The translations under genes and the position numbers were made by a program. The notes under the pieces are model-generated. The model had not been told where the DNA came from. It ran no database searches and was given only the letters and a program-made list of their open reading frames with translations. 64,000 nucleotides of DNA from Synergistaceae bacterium UBA1037. Lineage in GTDB: Bacteria; Synergistota; Synergistia; Synergistales; Synergistaceae. The stretch lies in contig DCEE01000020.1 of NCBI GenBank assembly GCA_002316795.1, positions 1-64,000 on the forward strand. Direction: 5' to 3'. Shown in pieces: positions 34,365 to 42,163 of this stretch. Numbering within the stretch: position 1 is the first letter of the stretch; each line of letters begins with the position of its first letter.

Positions 34365-35414
34365 TTAAGCAGGGTAGAGGGGCATCATTTCAAGCCCGGC
34401 TTTTTCATCTGTTCCGCACATTATGTTTGCTGACTGTACTGCGGATCCCGCTGCGCCTTTGAGCAGGTTGTCTATTGCAGAAGCCGCGATAAGGCGCCTT
34501 CCGTCTTCGGCGAGGGCAAATCCCGTGAGGACCCTGTTGCTTCCAAGTACGAACCTGGGATCAGGTATCCGGAAATGAGCCGGTTTTGCCGGTGAAACGG
34601 ATACAAATGGCTCGTTTGCCCATTGTGAACGGTATAGTTTCCACAGATCAGCCTCTCTCACTGCTTTGCTCAGGGTCACATGAGCTATGCACTGTATCCC
34701 TCTTACAAGCTCAACGGCTGTCACGGTCATGCTTATGTTCTCTTCCTGCAGCCGGAGTTCCTGTATTACCTCGGCCATGTGCCTGTGCAGGAAAGGAGAG
34801 ATAACTCTGAGCGATCTGCTTCTCAGCGAATGGGAACTTCCCTCTTTGGCTTCGGCCCCTCCCTCGGAAGAGCCTACCCGGCATTCGATCCTTGCACTTT
34901 CAATAAGGCCTGTCTTTGCGATGGGAAGCAACGCGAAGATGGCTGATGTCGCATTGCATCCTACTCCGGATACAAGACTTGCATTTGACATTTCCTGCCT
35001 GTGAAGCTCAGGAAGGCCGTAGACTGCTCCTTCCAGCAGTTCGGGGCAGGGATGCTCTGTCTCGTACCACCTTTTGTACTGTTCTTGATCCCTGAGCCTG
35101 AAATCAGCGGAAAGGTCGACGACCTTCTGCCCGGCAGAGAGCCTTTTCTTCGCTGTTTCTGCCGCGGCCTTGTGGGGCAGGGCCAAAAATACAAGCCCGG
35201 CATCGACATTTCCGCCTTCCTCCGGTGAGATGAAATTCACATCCGGATACGCAAAACGCAGGTGCGGATGTATGGCCCCGATCGGTGTTCCGGCTTTGCT
35301 TCTTGAAACGGCACCGACGACTTCCATGTAAGGGTGGCGTGCGATTATCCTAAGCAGCTCTCCTCCGGTGAATCCCGTTGCTCCCCAAATGATCACAGGT
35401 ATTTTCCTGTTCAT
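34365..35414 (-). CDS. lysY: [LysW]-aminoadipyl / [LysW]-glutamyl phosphate reductase
   Basis: 349-residue NADPH-dependent reductase related to ArgC. The Rossmann start is GATGFTGGELLRI (11-23) and the catalytic cysteine is C153 in SGVGCNATSA. It reduces the LysW-bound acyl phosphate to the semialdehyde. The leader is unusual: 208 nt separate it from lysX, and an intrinsic terminator lies 34-62 nt before the ATG, so transcription of lysY-Z-J-K is probably controlled by read-through. Ribosome site GGGAGGG. ArgC proper is an alternative, but the neighbours lysW, lysX, lysZ and lysK make the LysW version clear. Confidence 0.93.
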   Translation of the reverse strand: MNRKIPVIIWGATGFTGGELLRIIARHPYMEVVGAVSRSKAGTPIGAIHPHLRFAYPDVNFISPEEGGNVDAGLVFLALPHKAAAETAKKRLSAGQKVVDLSADFRLRDQEQYKRWYETEHPCPELLEGAVYGLPELHRQEMSNASLVSGVGCNATSAIFALLPIAKTGLIESARIECRVGSSEGGAEAKEGSSHSLRSRSLRVISPFLHRHMAEVIQELRLQEENISMTVTAVELVRGIQCIAHVTLSKAVREADLWKLYRSQWANEPFVSVSPAKPAHFRIPDPRFVLGSNRVLTGFALAEDGRRLIAASAIDNLLKGAAGSAVQSANIMCGTDEKAGLEMMPLYPA

Positions 35415-35447
35415 TTCCGGTCCCTCCCATTTTTTATTTATGGCAAC

Positions 35448-35588
35448 AAAAAACCCGCTCCTCGTCAGGCAGCGGGCCGGTCTTTACAGAATGTCACAAA
35501 TAACTGTTACTGACTGAACTGCAAAAGCAAACGGCCCACAATGCAACCACGCTTTATCCCGTGCTTGCATTTATTTACAGATATCTGT
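35448..35588 (-). promoter_or_regulatory. probable attenuator leader between lysX and lysY
   Basis: On the minus strand, in order: a 12-bp palindrome ACAGATATCTGT (35577-35588), a hairpin TGCAAGCACG...CGTGGTTGCA (35569-35542), and an intrinsic terminator stem CCCGCT/AGCGGG (35471-35476 with 35454-35459) followed by TTTTTTGTTG. Only about 33 nt remain before the lysY ATG, too short for a promoter plus ribosome site, so the terminator must be conditional if lysY-Z-J-K are to be made. No T-box or known lysine-riboswitch sequence is recognised. Confidence 0.65.
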
Positions 35589-35622
35589 TTAGGATCAAGA
35601 TGTTCTGCGGTCATCAAATTTT

Positions 35623-36465
35623 TCATCGGGAAGGTCTCCTTTCCCATGCAGCCCTTACAACTGCCGCAGGTATGTCTGTTCCTGTAGGTTCGATGGAATT
35701 TCTGAACTCTCCTCCGTCGTTGACCTCATTGACCAGCCATTCTCCCTCTTTCCTGAAGAGATCCACAGCCAGAAATTCTCCCCCGATCGCACTGTGTACT
35801 GATCTGAGTACGGAGCCTATCTCATCGTCAAGAGGAAGGTTCGAGGCTGCTCCGCCTCTTGCCGTGTTCGTGATCCAGTGGGAGCTCTTCCTGGTGATGG
35901 CGCAGATCGGATCTCCGCTCACAACAAAAGCCCTGACGTCATAATCGCCTTTTTCTATGTATTCCTGAATGTAAAATGTGTTGTGGATCGCTCCCAGCAT
36001 TGACTTGTGCTCAAAGACAGCTTCTGCTGCCTCGCGGTCGTTGATCTTTGCCAGCAGCCTTCCCCAGCTTCCGCTTACGGGCTTGCATACTGCCGGGTAT
36101 CCAAGGTCTTCAAGAGCTTCGATCGCAGCCTCGGGAGAAAATGCTGTCCTGAACTTAGGCTGGCTGATCCCCGCTTTTGCAAGCGCTATGCTTGTGGTCA
36201 GCTTGTTTCCGCAGACCGCCATTACAGATGAAGGATTTACCACCCTGATCCTCTGTGATTCCAGTATCTGTGCAACTGCCTCGTTCTGGTTGTGGGAGAC
36301 GCACCTGGCAAGTACGACATCATCAGTGCCGCAGAAAGGCTCATCACCGTACCATACGTCGGATACGTTTATGAGTTCGCAGGGAATGTTTTGCTTCACC
36401 GCAGCTTCACGCAGAAGTTTCTCTTCCACTCGAAGCCTTGTGAATAGAATGCGCAGTGTAGACAA
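35623..36465 (-). CDS. lysX: [LysW]-amino acid ligase (ATP-grasp; LysX/ArgX)
   Basis: 280-residue RimK-like ATP-grasp enzyme that joins the alpha-amino group of aminoadipate or glutamate to the C-terminal glutamate of LysW. ATP-grasp signatures include YPAVCKPVSGSWGR (about 125-138), the FYIQEYIEKGDYDVRAFV segment and EFLAVDLFR...WLVNEVNDGGEF near the C-terminus with the metal-binding E/N. The start is taken as TTG at 36465: it comes two bases after the lysW stop and is preceded by GGGGAG. The upstream TTG at 36480 would have the ribosome site almost on the codon. Whether it uses aminoadipate, glutamate or both is not known. Confidence 0.92.
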   Translation of the reverse strand: MSTLRILFTRLRVEEKLLREAAVKQNIPCELINVSDVWYGDEPFCGTDDVVLARCVSHNQNEAVAQILESQRIRVVNPSSVMAVCGNKLTTSIALAKAGISQPKFRTAFSPEAAIEALEDLGYPAVCKPVSGSWGRLLAKINDREAAEAVFEHKSMLGAIHNTFYIQEYIEKGDYDVRAFVVSGDPICAITRKSSHWITNTARGGAASNLPLDDEIGSVLRSVHSAIGGEFLAVDLFRKEGEWLVNEVNDGGEFRNSIEPTGTDIPAAVVRAAWERRPSR

Positions 36466-36467
36466 GG

Positions 36468-36638
36468 CTACTCTCCCCAATCCTCCTGGACCTGAGGGGC
36501 TTCCTCAACCGTGATGGGATCAAGGGTGACAACCTCAAGCTCAGTCCCGCAGTCCCCGCAGATGAGCAGCTCGCCCTCAGAGCAGTCGTTCGGCAGATCG
36601 ATCCTCGCTTCGCAGACAGTACATATTGCAGTCATCAT
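36468..36638 (-). CDS. lysW: LysW amino-group carrier protein
   Basis: 56-residue acidic zinc-ribbon protein that carries the growing amino acid through the lysine/ornithine pathway. Cysteine pairs C6-x-x-C9 and C27-x-x-C30 bind zinc. The C-terminus EDWGE is the diagnostic LysW/ArgW tail whose last glutamate accepts the substrate. The gene was found by translating the minus strand; its size places it below usual ORF cut-offs. ATG at 36638 (with a second ATG next to it) has AGGAGG 6 nt upstream. It is the first gene of the operon and lies just behind three palindromes. Confidence 0.96.
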   Translation of the reverse strand: MMTAICTVCEARIDLPNDCSEGELLICGDCGTELEVVTLDPITVEEAPQVQEDWGE

Positions 36639-36669
36639 ATACAACCTCCTATAATTTATTTTTTTATTT

Positions 36670-36782
36670 ATAAATCAACATGGGTTGATTTATGTCATTA
36701 AATTATCTGAATATAACCTTTGTTAAGTAATTACTTATTTCAATTTTGCCCAAAAAGTTCATTTTTAGATAAAAAAATGAAC
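36670..36782 (-). promoter_or_regulatory. three palindromes upstream of lysW (candidate operators)
   Basis: A perfect 10-bp inverted repeat with ATAAATCAAC arms and 4-bp spacer (36670-36693), a perfect 14-bp palindrome TAAGTAATTACTTA (36724-36737), and 10-bp arms GTTCATTTTT/AAAAATGAAC with 6-bp spacer (36757-36782) lie in an AT-rich 360-bp region with no gene. The nearest is 32 bp before the lysW ATG. A minus-strand promoter is likely here, but several weak -35/-10 pairs are possible and I cannot choose one. Confidence 0.6.
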
Positions 36783-36935
36783 AAACGACATTCATTAATA
36801 TAAATTTGATTAATCGTATGCTGTGGAATCATACTCTAAATTTCAGAAGTGTCAATAGCCGAAGCAAAAAGTTTGTATTGTATTACAAAAATCATGTTTT
36901 TAAGTGTTCTTGAAAGGTTCTTTATGGATCTACGC

Positions 36936-36978
36936 GGAAAAAATGAGCCCGGGTCCTCATGCCGGACTCAGGCTCATT
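36936..36978 (-). terminator. intrinsic terminator of the hydrogenase gene
   Basis: Minus strand: AATGAGCC pairs with GGCTCATT (plus 36971-36978 and 36942-36949) with inner GTCC/GGAC pairs, followed by TTTTTT. Confidence 0.85.
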
Positions 36979-37000
36979 CGCGTTATGGATCAGACTTTGA

Positions 37001-38443
37001 TCATTTTTCAGTTTCAAGCTTTTTGGTCTCCAAGACGAGCTTCCTTATCTCTTCCCTTGCCTTTGACTCCCTATTGATCACTCCCGCTCCGTTTACACAC
37101 CCTCCCGAACAAGTCATGACCTCAAGCAGATCGAAGGGGCCGCCGTTTTTGGCGTAGGCTCTCATCCTTGCTATCTCAGACTTGCTCGTTCCGTTGATGC
37201 AGGCTGTCCTTATCTCCATTTCATCACCGACGGCGCTCTTTACGGCTGAAGCTACACCGCCGCTAAGCGCGAAGCCCCTTCCTTCTGCGGAGGCTTCGGT
37301 AAGATCTCTCTCTTCTTCGCATGCAGAGGGATCGATCCCGGCAGCCTCAAATACAGAGGCGAGCTCTTCGAAGGTCATGATGTAGTCGACGCATGAATCT
37401 TCCATTGCCTCCCGTCTCTTTGCGACACACGGCCCAATGAATACCGTCAGTGTCTGTGGATCCCGGGATTTGACCATCTCGCCGGTGTAGTGCATTGGCG
37501 TCGGTGTGTCTGATATGTGCGGAAGCATCTCTGGCATGTGCCTCCTGACCGTTTGGATATAGGCGGGACAGCATGAGGTAGTCATGAATGACTTATCCTT
37601 TGAAAGCCTCTCCATCAGTTCTTCCGCCTCTTCCCTGGCGGTCTTGTCCGCGCCGAGAGCTACCTCGGCCACATCTGCAAATCCAAGCTTTTTCATCGCG
37701 GTCACAAGTTTGCCGAGCGATGCACCGAACTGTCCCACTAGCGCAGGTGCGGTGATCGCGACGACCTTCCTGCCGCTCCTGAGCGCCTTTAAAATGTCTA
37801 CGACCTGGCTACGTTCGAGTACCGCTCCAAATGGACATGCCGCAACGCAGCATCCGCAACTGATGCATTTTGTAAAATCGATCTCTGCGACCCCATGCTC
37901 TCCCTTTGTTATTGCGTCAACCGGACAGTTTTCCTCGCAGGGGACGGAGACTTTGGAGATGGCGTGATAGGGGCATGCATCCCTGCATTTTCCGCAGTTC
38001 CTGCATTTTTTCATGTCTATTGATGAATGGCCTTCTTTTACCGTAACAGCTCCGAACGGGCATACAGTTTCACATGGTCTGGCCAGACATCCCTGGCACA
38101 GTTCCGTGACAAAATATCTTGAGTTTACGCACCCCTTGCAGGCGATGTCGATGATCGTAAGGGGAGGGCCCTCAAGGCGCTTTCTCTTAATTGCGGCATC
38201 GGCGTATTCGAGAAGCGATGTCATTTCATCGTCGGCTTCTACGCTGAAGCCCAGCCCCGCAAGTACCCTGGATCTGACGACCGCGCGCTCCTTGTAGACG
38301 CAGCAGCGGTATCTTGCCTCCGAACCCGGCGGTATCCTTTCAAAGGGGAGACGTTTGATGCCCTGTCTGAAATTGTCACCCCAGAAAGATTCCGCAATTT
38401 TTCTGATTATCCATCTTTTCGTATTTACGAGATGATTCTTCAA
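37001..38443 (-). CDS. [FeFe] hydrogenase, monomeric, with ferredoxin-type clusters
   Basis: 480-residue H2-metabolising enzyme. Accessory [4Fe-4S] sites: C116-C119-C124-C128, C147-C150-C153-C157 (with extra C169/C173) and C193-C196-C199-C203. The H-cluster motifs are TTSCCPA (C291), GPCVAKR (C339) and EVMTCSGGCVNGAG (C445, C449), so all four ligands of the catalytic cluster are present. The second motif is less typical (MHYTGEMVK). The start is read as TTG at 38443 because GGAGG lies 9 nt upstream; the frame runs to 38494. It probably reoxidises ferredoxin from PFOR with H2 release, or senses H2; group B-type features (reduced N-terminus, Cys-rich) leave the role open. Maturases are not in the window. 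Confidence 0.93.
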   Translation of the reverse strand: MKNHLVNTKRWIIRKIAESFWGDNFRQGIKRLPFERIPPGSEARYRCCVYKERAVVRSRVLAGLGFSVEADDEMTSLLEYADAAIKRKRLEGPPLTIIDIACKGCVNSRYFVTELCQGCLARPCETVCPFGAVTVKEGHSSIDMKKCRNCGKCRDACPYHAISKVSVPCEENCPVDAITKGEHGVAEIDFTKCISCGCCVAACPFGAVLERSQVVDILKALRSGRKVVAITAPALVGQFGASLGKLVTAMKKLGFADVAEVALGADKTAREEAEELMERLSKDKSFMTTSCCPAYIQTVRRHMPEMLPHISDTPTPMHYTGEMVKSRDPQTLTVFIGPCVAKRREAMEDSCVDYIMTFEELASVFEAAGIDPSACEEERDLTEASAEGRGFALSGGVASAVKSAVGDEMEIRTACINGTSKSEIARMRAYAKNGGPFDLLEVMTCSGGCVNGAGVINRESKAREEIRKLVLETKKLETEK

Positions 38444-38569
38444 TTCACAATTCCTCCGTTTGATTTGCAAACATTCGCAGAATCCTATACCCAATTATTA
38501 CAAAGCGCAATATGATCCCGCATATTTTGAAAAAAGACGGAAAAGTGTAAATTGTCAGAAGCGTTATCT

Positions 38570-38599
38570 TTCACAAGTTTGCACATCTGCTGATACAAT
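38570..38599 (+). promoter_or_regulatory. promoter of the serine dehydratase operon
   Basis: TTCACA (38570-38575), 18-bp spacer, TACAAT (38594-38599), about 42 bp before the start codon. Confidence 0.55.
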
Positions 38600-38641
38600 T
38601 AGTGCGGTCACTCAGATCACTTTTGACAGGGGGTGGGGCGC

Positions 38642-39310
38642 ATGCCTCTTTGGGATATCATCGGCCCTGTAATGATAGGGCCTTCTTCAAGCCATACGGC
38701 GGGAGCGGTGCGGATCGGCAGGATAGTGAGGCTCTGCTGGGGCAGCGATGTCAAAAACGCAAATATCTACATGAGGGGAAGCTTTGCGACCACAGGAGAG
38801 GGTCATGGGACCGACAAAGCCATCCTGGCCGGTCTGCTGGGGTACGCGCCCGACGACCCGGAGGTCAGGGACGGAAGGGAATTTGCGCTCAGGTCGGGGA
38901 TGAATTTTAATTTTTATGAGGAAGACCTTGAGGGCGCCCATCCAAACTCAGTGAGGATAGAGTTATGGGATGACGGGGGAAGAAGGATGGATGCAACAGC
39001 CGCCTCCCTTGGAGGAGGTGCTGTGTCACTTCAGGAGCTTGATGGTTTCGAGGTCGATGTCTCCTGCCTGCTGCCCGTCATAATAATCATGAACAGGGAT
39101 GTCCATGGAGTAGTCGGTGCGGTCACGACATACCTCTCCTCACATGGGATCAACATAGCGACGATGAAGCTCCACAGGGACAGCAGGGGAGGCCTTGCGA
39201 CGATGGTCCTTGAACTTGACGGCAGGGAACCCGCAGTGACGCCTGAAGAGATAAAACATGTCCATCAGGCTATAGTCAGGGTGATTTCAATACCGGGGGT
39301 GGCGTTATGA
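38642..39310 (+). CDS. sdaAB: L-serine dehydratase, iron-sulfur type, beta subunit
   Basis: 222 residues. The N-terminal SDH-beta domain begins PLWDIIGPVMIGPSSSHTAGAVRIG, with the SSSHTAG signature at about 16-22; residues about 145-220 form an ACT domain (IMNRDVHGVVGAVTTYLSSHGINIATMKLHR) that usually binds L-serine as regulator. With the alpha subunit it deaminates serine to pyruvate and ammonia. The ATG at 38642 has GGGGGTGGGG upstream; the longer frame from 38633 would use a GTG. Its stop overlaps the alpha start by 4 nt (ATGA). Confidence 0.95.
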   Translation: MPLWDIIGPVMIGPSSSHTAGAVRIGRIVRLCWGSDVKNANIYMRGSFATTGEGHGTDKAILAGLLGYAPDDPEVRDGREFALRSGMNFNFYEEDLEGAHPNSVRIELWDDGGRRMDATAASLGGGAVSLQELDGFEVDVSCLLPVIIIMNRDVHGVVGAVTTYLSSHGINIATMKLHRDSRGGLATMVLELDGREPAVTPEEIKHVHQAIVRVISIPGVAL

Positions 39311-40185
39311 GATCATTGCAGGATCTTGCAAAATTGGCAGATGAACTTGATACGGATCTCCATGAGGCTGTCCTTGCCGCAGATTCTGAGGCAACGGGAG
39401 TTTCCCCGGATGAGATATTCGATATTATATCTTCAAGGCTCAAAGACATGCGCCGCTCTGCCGAAGAGGCGAGAAGGAACACCAACCCCTGCAGGCTGGT
39501 ACGTGAAACGGGATCACTGATAAGGGAGTATTCCGACAAGGGCGGCATGTGCGGCGGTTTCCTTCTGAGAGCATCCGCGATAGCCCTTGAAGTTGCTTCA
39601 TATAACGCCTCAATGGGAAGGATAGTGGCGGCTCCGACTGCCGGAAGCTGCGGCATACTGCCTGGGATGCTCTTTTCGTGGGAGGAGTTCTACGGGAAGG
39701 ATGTGGCTGACAAAGACAGAACGCTGACCGAAGCCCTTATCGTGGCGGGGGCTGTGGGGGAGATCATAGCGAACAGGGCTACGCTCGCCGGCGCTGAGGG
39801 AGGGTGTCAGGCTGAGTGCGGGGCAGCAGCGGCAATGGGCTCCTCAGCTCTGGTCTATCTGAGGGGAGGAAGCTGCGACGCGGTGTCGAACGCTGTCGCA
39901 CTTACGCTGAAATCAGTGCTTGGACTGGTCTGCGATCCTGTCGGAGGGCTAGTGGAGTCTCCCTGCATAAAGAGGAACGGCCTCCTCGTGGCGGTTGGCG
40001 CGCTTGCCGCCGATATGGCCCTTGCCGGAGTAACTTCCCTGATCCCCGCAGACGAGGTCATCGACGCGATGGGCCAGATAGGAAGGTCGATCCCTCCTTC
40101 GCTCCGTGAGACTTCAAGAGGCGGCCTCGCAGTGACGCCTACAGCAAGGGCGCTCCTCAAAGAGGCAGGTAAAATAAAAAGTTAA
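39307..40185 (+). CDS. sdaAA: L-serine dehydratase, iron-sulfur type, alpha subunit
   Basis: 292-residue catalytic subunit. Conserved cysteines for the [4Fe-4S] cluster lie in EGGCQAECGAA, LGLVCDPVGG and VESPCIKRNG; PTAGSCGILPG (about 113-123) is the substrate region. Enzyme is oxygen-sensitive and typical of anaerobes such as clostridia. Product pyruvate would enter PFOR (encoded at 25 kb). The two subunit genes are translationally coupled by the 4-nt overlap. Confidence 0.95.
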   Translation: MRSLQDLAKLADELDTDLHEAVLAADSEATGVSPDEIFDIISSRLKDMRRSAEEARRNTNPCRLVRETGSLIREYSDKGGMCGGFLLRASAIALEVASYNASMGRIVAAPTAGSCGILPGMLFSWEEFYGKDVADKDRTLTEALIVAGAVGEIIANRATLAGAEGGCQAECGAAAAMGSSALVYLRGGSCDAVSNAVALTLKSVLGLVCDPVGGLVESPCIKRNGLLVAVGALAADMALAGVTSLIPADEVIDAMGQIGRSIPPSLRETSRGGLAVTPTARALLKEAGKIKS

Positions 40186-40218
40186 AAAAGGAGCCGGTCC
40201 CGAAATGAGACCGGCTCC
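40184..40218 (-). terminator. intrinsic terminator of the liv operon (also covers sdaAA)
   Basis: GGAGCCGGTC (40190-40199) pairs perfectly with GACCGGCTCC (40209-40218). On the minus strand it is followed by TTTTTTAAC. Lies between converging genes; the plus-strand side has only a weak T-tract. Confidence 0.85.
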
Positions 40219-40239
40219 TGCTTCCTGTCCGTCGGCAGT

Positions 40240-41397
40240 TTATTTGTTGGGCGTGATAAGTTTCGGATCCGTTATGACTCCGTAGTAACGGAAGAGGCCG
40301 TTCTTGACCGTCTGGACCTGGACCGGCTTTACGACTTCGCCTTCAGGTGTGAAGCCCTTGATGAGTCCTGTAAGGCCGTCATAGTTTGCTGTTTTTGCCA
40401 GGGCTTTCGCCACTGCAGGACCTTCAGTCGACTTGGCCTGCTTGATGGCGTTGACGAGGAGCATAAATCCGTCGTATGCAGATGCACCGACCATGTCAGG
40501 CTCGATCTTGTGACGTTCACGGTATGCCTTCAGGAATTCCTGGACAAAGGGGCGTTTGTCATCCCTGTTGAGGTTTGTGACCATGATGAAACCTTCGGCT
40601 GCATCTCCGGCGATCTCTATCGTCTTTGGCGAGTCAGCCCCCTCTTCTCCTATGAACTGGACCTTTATGCCCATCTCTTTTGCCTGCTTCATCGCAGGTC
40701 CTACCTGGAAATAGTATCCGCTGAAGAAGACCGCATCCGGCTCAGCTGCCTTCATCTTTGAAAGGTAGGGTTTGAAATCCTTTTCGCTCATCGGATATTT
40801 CTGGTGAGATACTATCTTGGCTTCGGGATGATCCTTCATGAACTCTTCGAAGCCCTGGGTGAGGGTAGTCCCAAAGTCATTGTCGCTGACGATCAGAGCG
40901 ATCTTTTTTGCCTTCAGGAGGGTCACTGCTGTGTAAGCCGCCCCTTTTCCCTCAACTGTACCAAGGAATCCGTTCCTGAAAGTAAAGTCTCCCTTGGTGA
41001 TGTCGGGGTGGAGGGCATAGGCTGATACGAGCGGTATTTCTGCGTCATTAAAAATGGCGGATACGGCTCTTGTCGGAAGGCTGTATGATCCTGCAACGAA
41101 CACCGCTACCCTGTCCTGTCCGATAAGTTTGTGCGCAAGGGGCACGGACTGTTTGGGGTCTGCTGCATCGTCATAGCATATTAGCTCGACCTTTTTGCCA
41201 AGGACTCCGCCTCCGGCATTGACCTTTTCAACTGCAAGCTTCACTGACTCGTACGCGCTGAATCCGTCTGCAGCGGCGAATCCAGTAAGCGGGGCAAGCA
41301 TGCCGACCTTAATTGTGTCTGCGGCAAATGCGGTCCCAGAGAAGCAAAGAACGGCAAGACATGAAACGAGCGCGATCAATTTGAAAAATTTACTCAT
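40240..41397 (-). CDS. livK: branched-chain amino acid ABC transporter, substrate-binding protein
   Basis: 385-residue periplasmic binding protein of the Leu/Ile/Val class. Signal peptide is the first 25 residues (MSKFFKLIALVSCLAVLCFSGTAFA, cut after AFA) and the mature part begins ADTIKVGMLAPLTGFAA, the family's first strand. No lipobox cysteine is placed to lipidate it, consistent with a free periplasmic protein in a diderm. It is the last gene of livHMGFK, 61 nt after livF. Exact ligand is not clear; the class also binds other amino acids, amides and urea. Confidence 0.93.
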   Translation of the reverse strand: MSKFFKLIALVSCLAVLCFSGTAFAADTIKVGMLAPLTGFAAADGFSAYESVKLAVEKVNAGGGVLGKKVELICYDDAADPKQSVPLAHKLIGQDRVAVFVAGSYSLPTRAVSAIFNDAEIPLVSAYALHPDITKGDFTFRNGFLGTVEGKGAAYTAVTLLKAKKIALIVSDNDFGTTLTQGFEEFMKDHPEAKIVSHQKYPMSEKDFKPYLSKMKAAEPDAVFFSGYYFQVGPAMKQAKEMGIKVQFIGEEGADSPKTIEIAGDAAEGFIMVTNLNRDDKRPFVQEFLKAYRERHKIEPDMVGASAYDGFMLLVNAIKQAKSTEGPAVAKALAKTANYDGLTGLIKGFTPEGEVVKPVQVQTVKNGLFRYYGVITDPKLITPNK

Positions 41398-41458
41398 TTT
41401 GACTCCCCCTTTTGATTGATAAGGCAGGCTGCAAAAGGTCTGCCGAAATGCACAAATG

Positions 41459-42163
41459 CTATGAACCCAGATACGCCTCCCTCACCCTGCTGTCGCTGAT
41501 GAGGTCTGAAGACAATCCCTCTATTTCTATGTTTCCGGTTTCCAGAACGTATCCCCTGTCTGAGATCTTCAGCGACGAGAGTGCGTTCTGTTCGACCAGC
41601 AGTATCGTGAGTCCCTTCTCCTTATTGAGTGCCCGGAGGACCTCAAATACCTGGGCAGCAAGCTTGGGCATGAGGCCCATCGATACTTCGTCTACCAAAA
41701 GCAGCTTCGGGGAAGAGACGAGGGCACGAGAGATCGCAAGCTGCTGCTGCTCTCCGCCGGAAAGAGTGCTGGCATACTGCCTGCTCCTTTCCCTGAGCAC
41801 AGGGAAAAGTTCGTATATGCCGTCAAGTTGCTTTTTGAGAGCAGCCTGTTCGCCGTATACGCCCATCCGCAAATTTTCGAATACCGTAAGCTGAGGGAAG
41901 CACCTTGCCCTTTCGGGGACGATCCTTATGCCAAGGCGTGCCCTTTTGTGAGCAGGCATATGAGTGATGTCCCTTCCTTCAAAGGTTATCCTGCCAGACC
42001 TGACTTCCTGGACTCCCATGAGCGCCCTGAGCGTGGTCGACTTGCCTGCGCCGTTTGCCCCGATTATCGAGATAAGTTCGCCCTTTTCGACATCGAAGCT
42101 TATGCCGTGGACCGCTTCTATGTCCCCGTATGAAATGGAGAGATCCTTGACCTCAAGCAACAT
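41459..42163 (-). CDS. livF: branched-chain amino acid ABC transporter ATP-binding protein LivF
   Basis: 234-residue ATPase. Walker A is GANGAGKST at about 37-45, the signature is LSGGEQQQLAISRAL and Walker B is LLLVDEVSMGL, with switch histidine replaced by the family's usual VEQN region. LivF forms the ATPase pair with LivG under the LivH/LivM membrane subunits. The ATG at 42163 overlaps livG by 11 nt; the GTG at 42169 lacks proper spacing. Confidence 0.95.
   Translation of the reverse strand: MLLEVKDLSISYGDIEAVHGISFDVEKGELISIIGANGAGKSTTLRALMGVQEVRSGRITFEGRDITHMPAHKRARLGIRIVPERARCFPQLTVFENLRMGVYGEQAALKKQLDGIYELFPVLRERSRQYASTLSGGEQQQLAISRALVSSPKLLLVDEVSMGLMPKLAAQVFEVLRALNKEKGLTILLVEQNALSSLKISDRGYVLETGNIEIEGLSSDLISDSRVREAYLGS

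Noticed and set aside
35415-35622. Lysine riboswitch upstream of lysY
   Set aside because: The leader is about 200 nt but lacks the conserved L-box core blocks and the long P2/P3 helices I would expect; only two simple hairpins and a terminator are seen.
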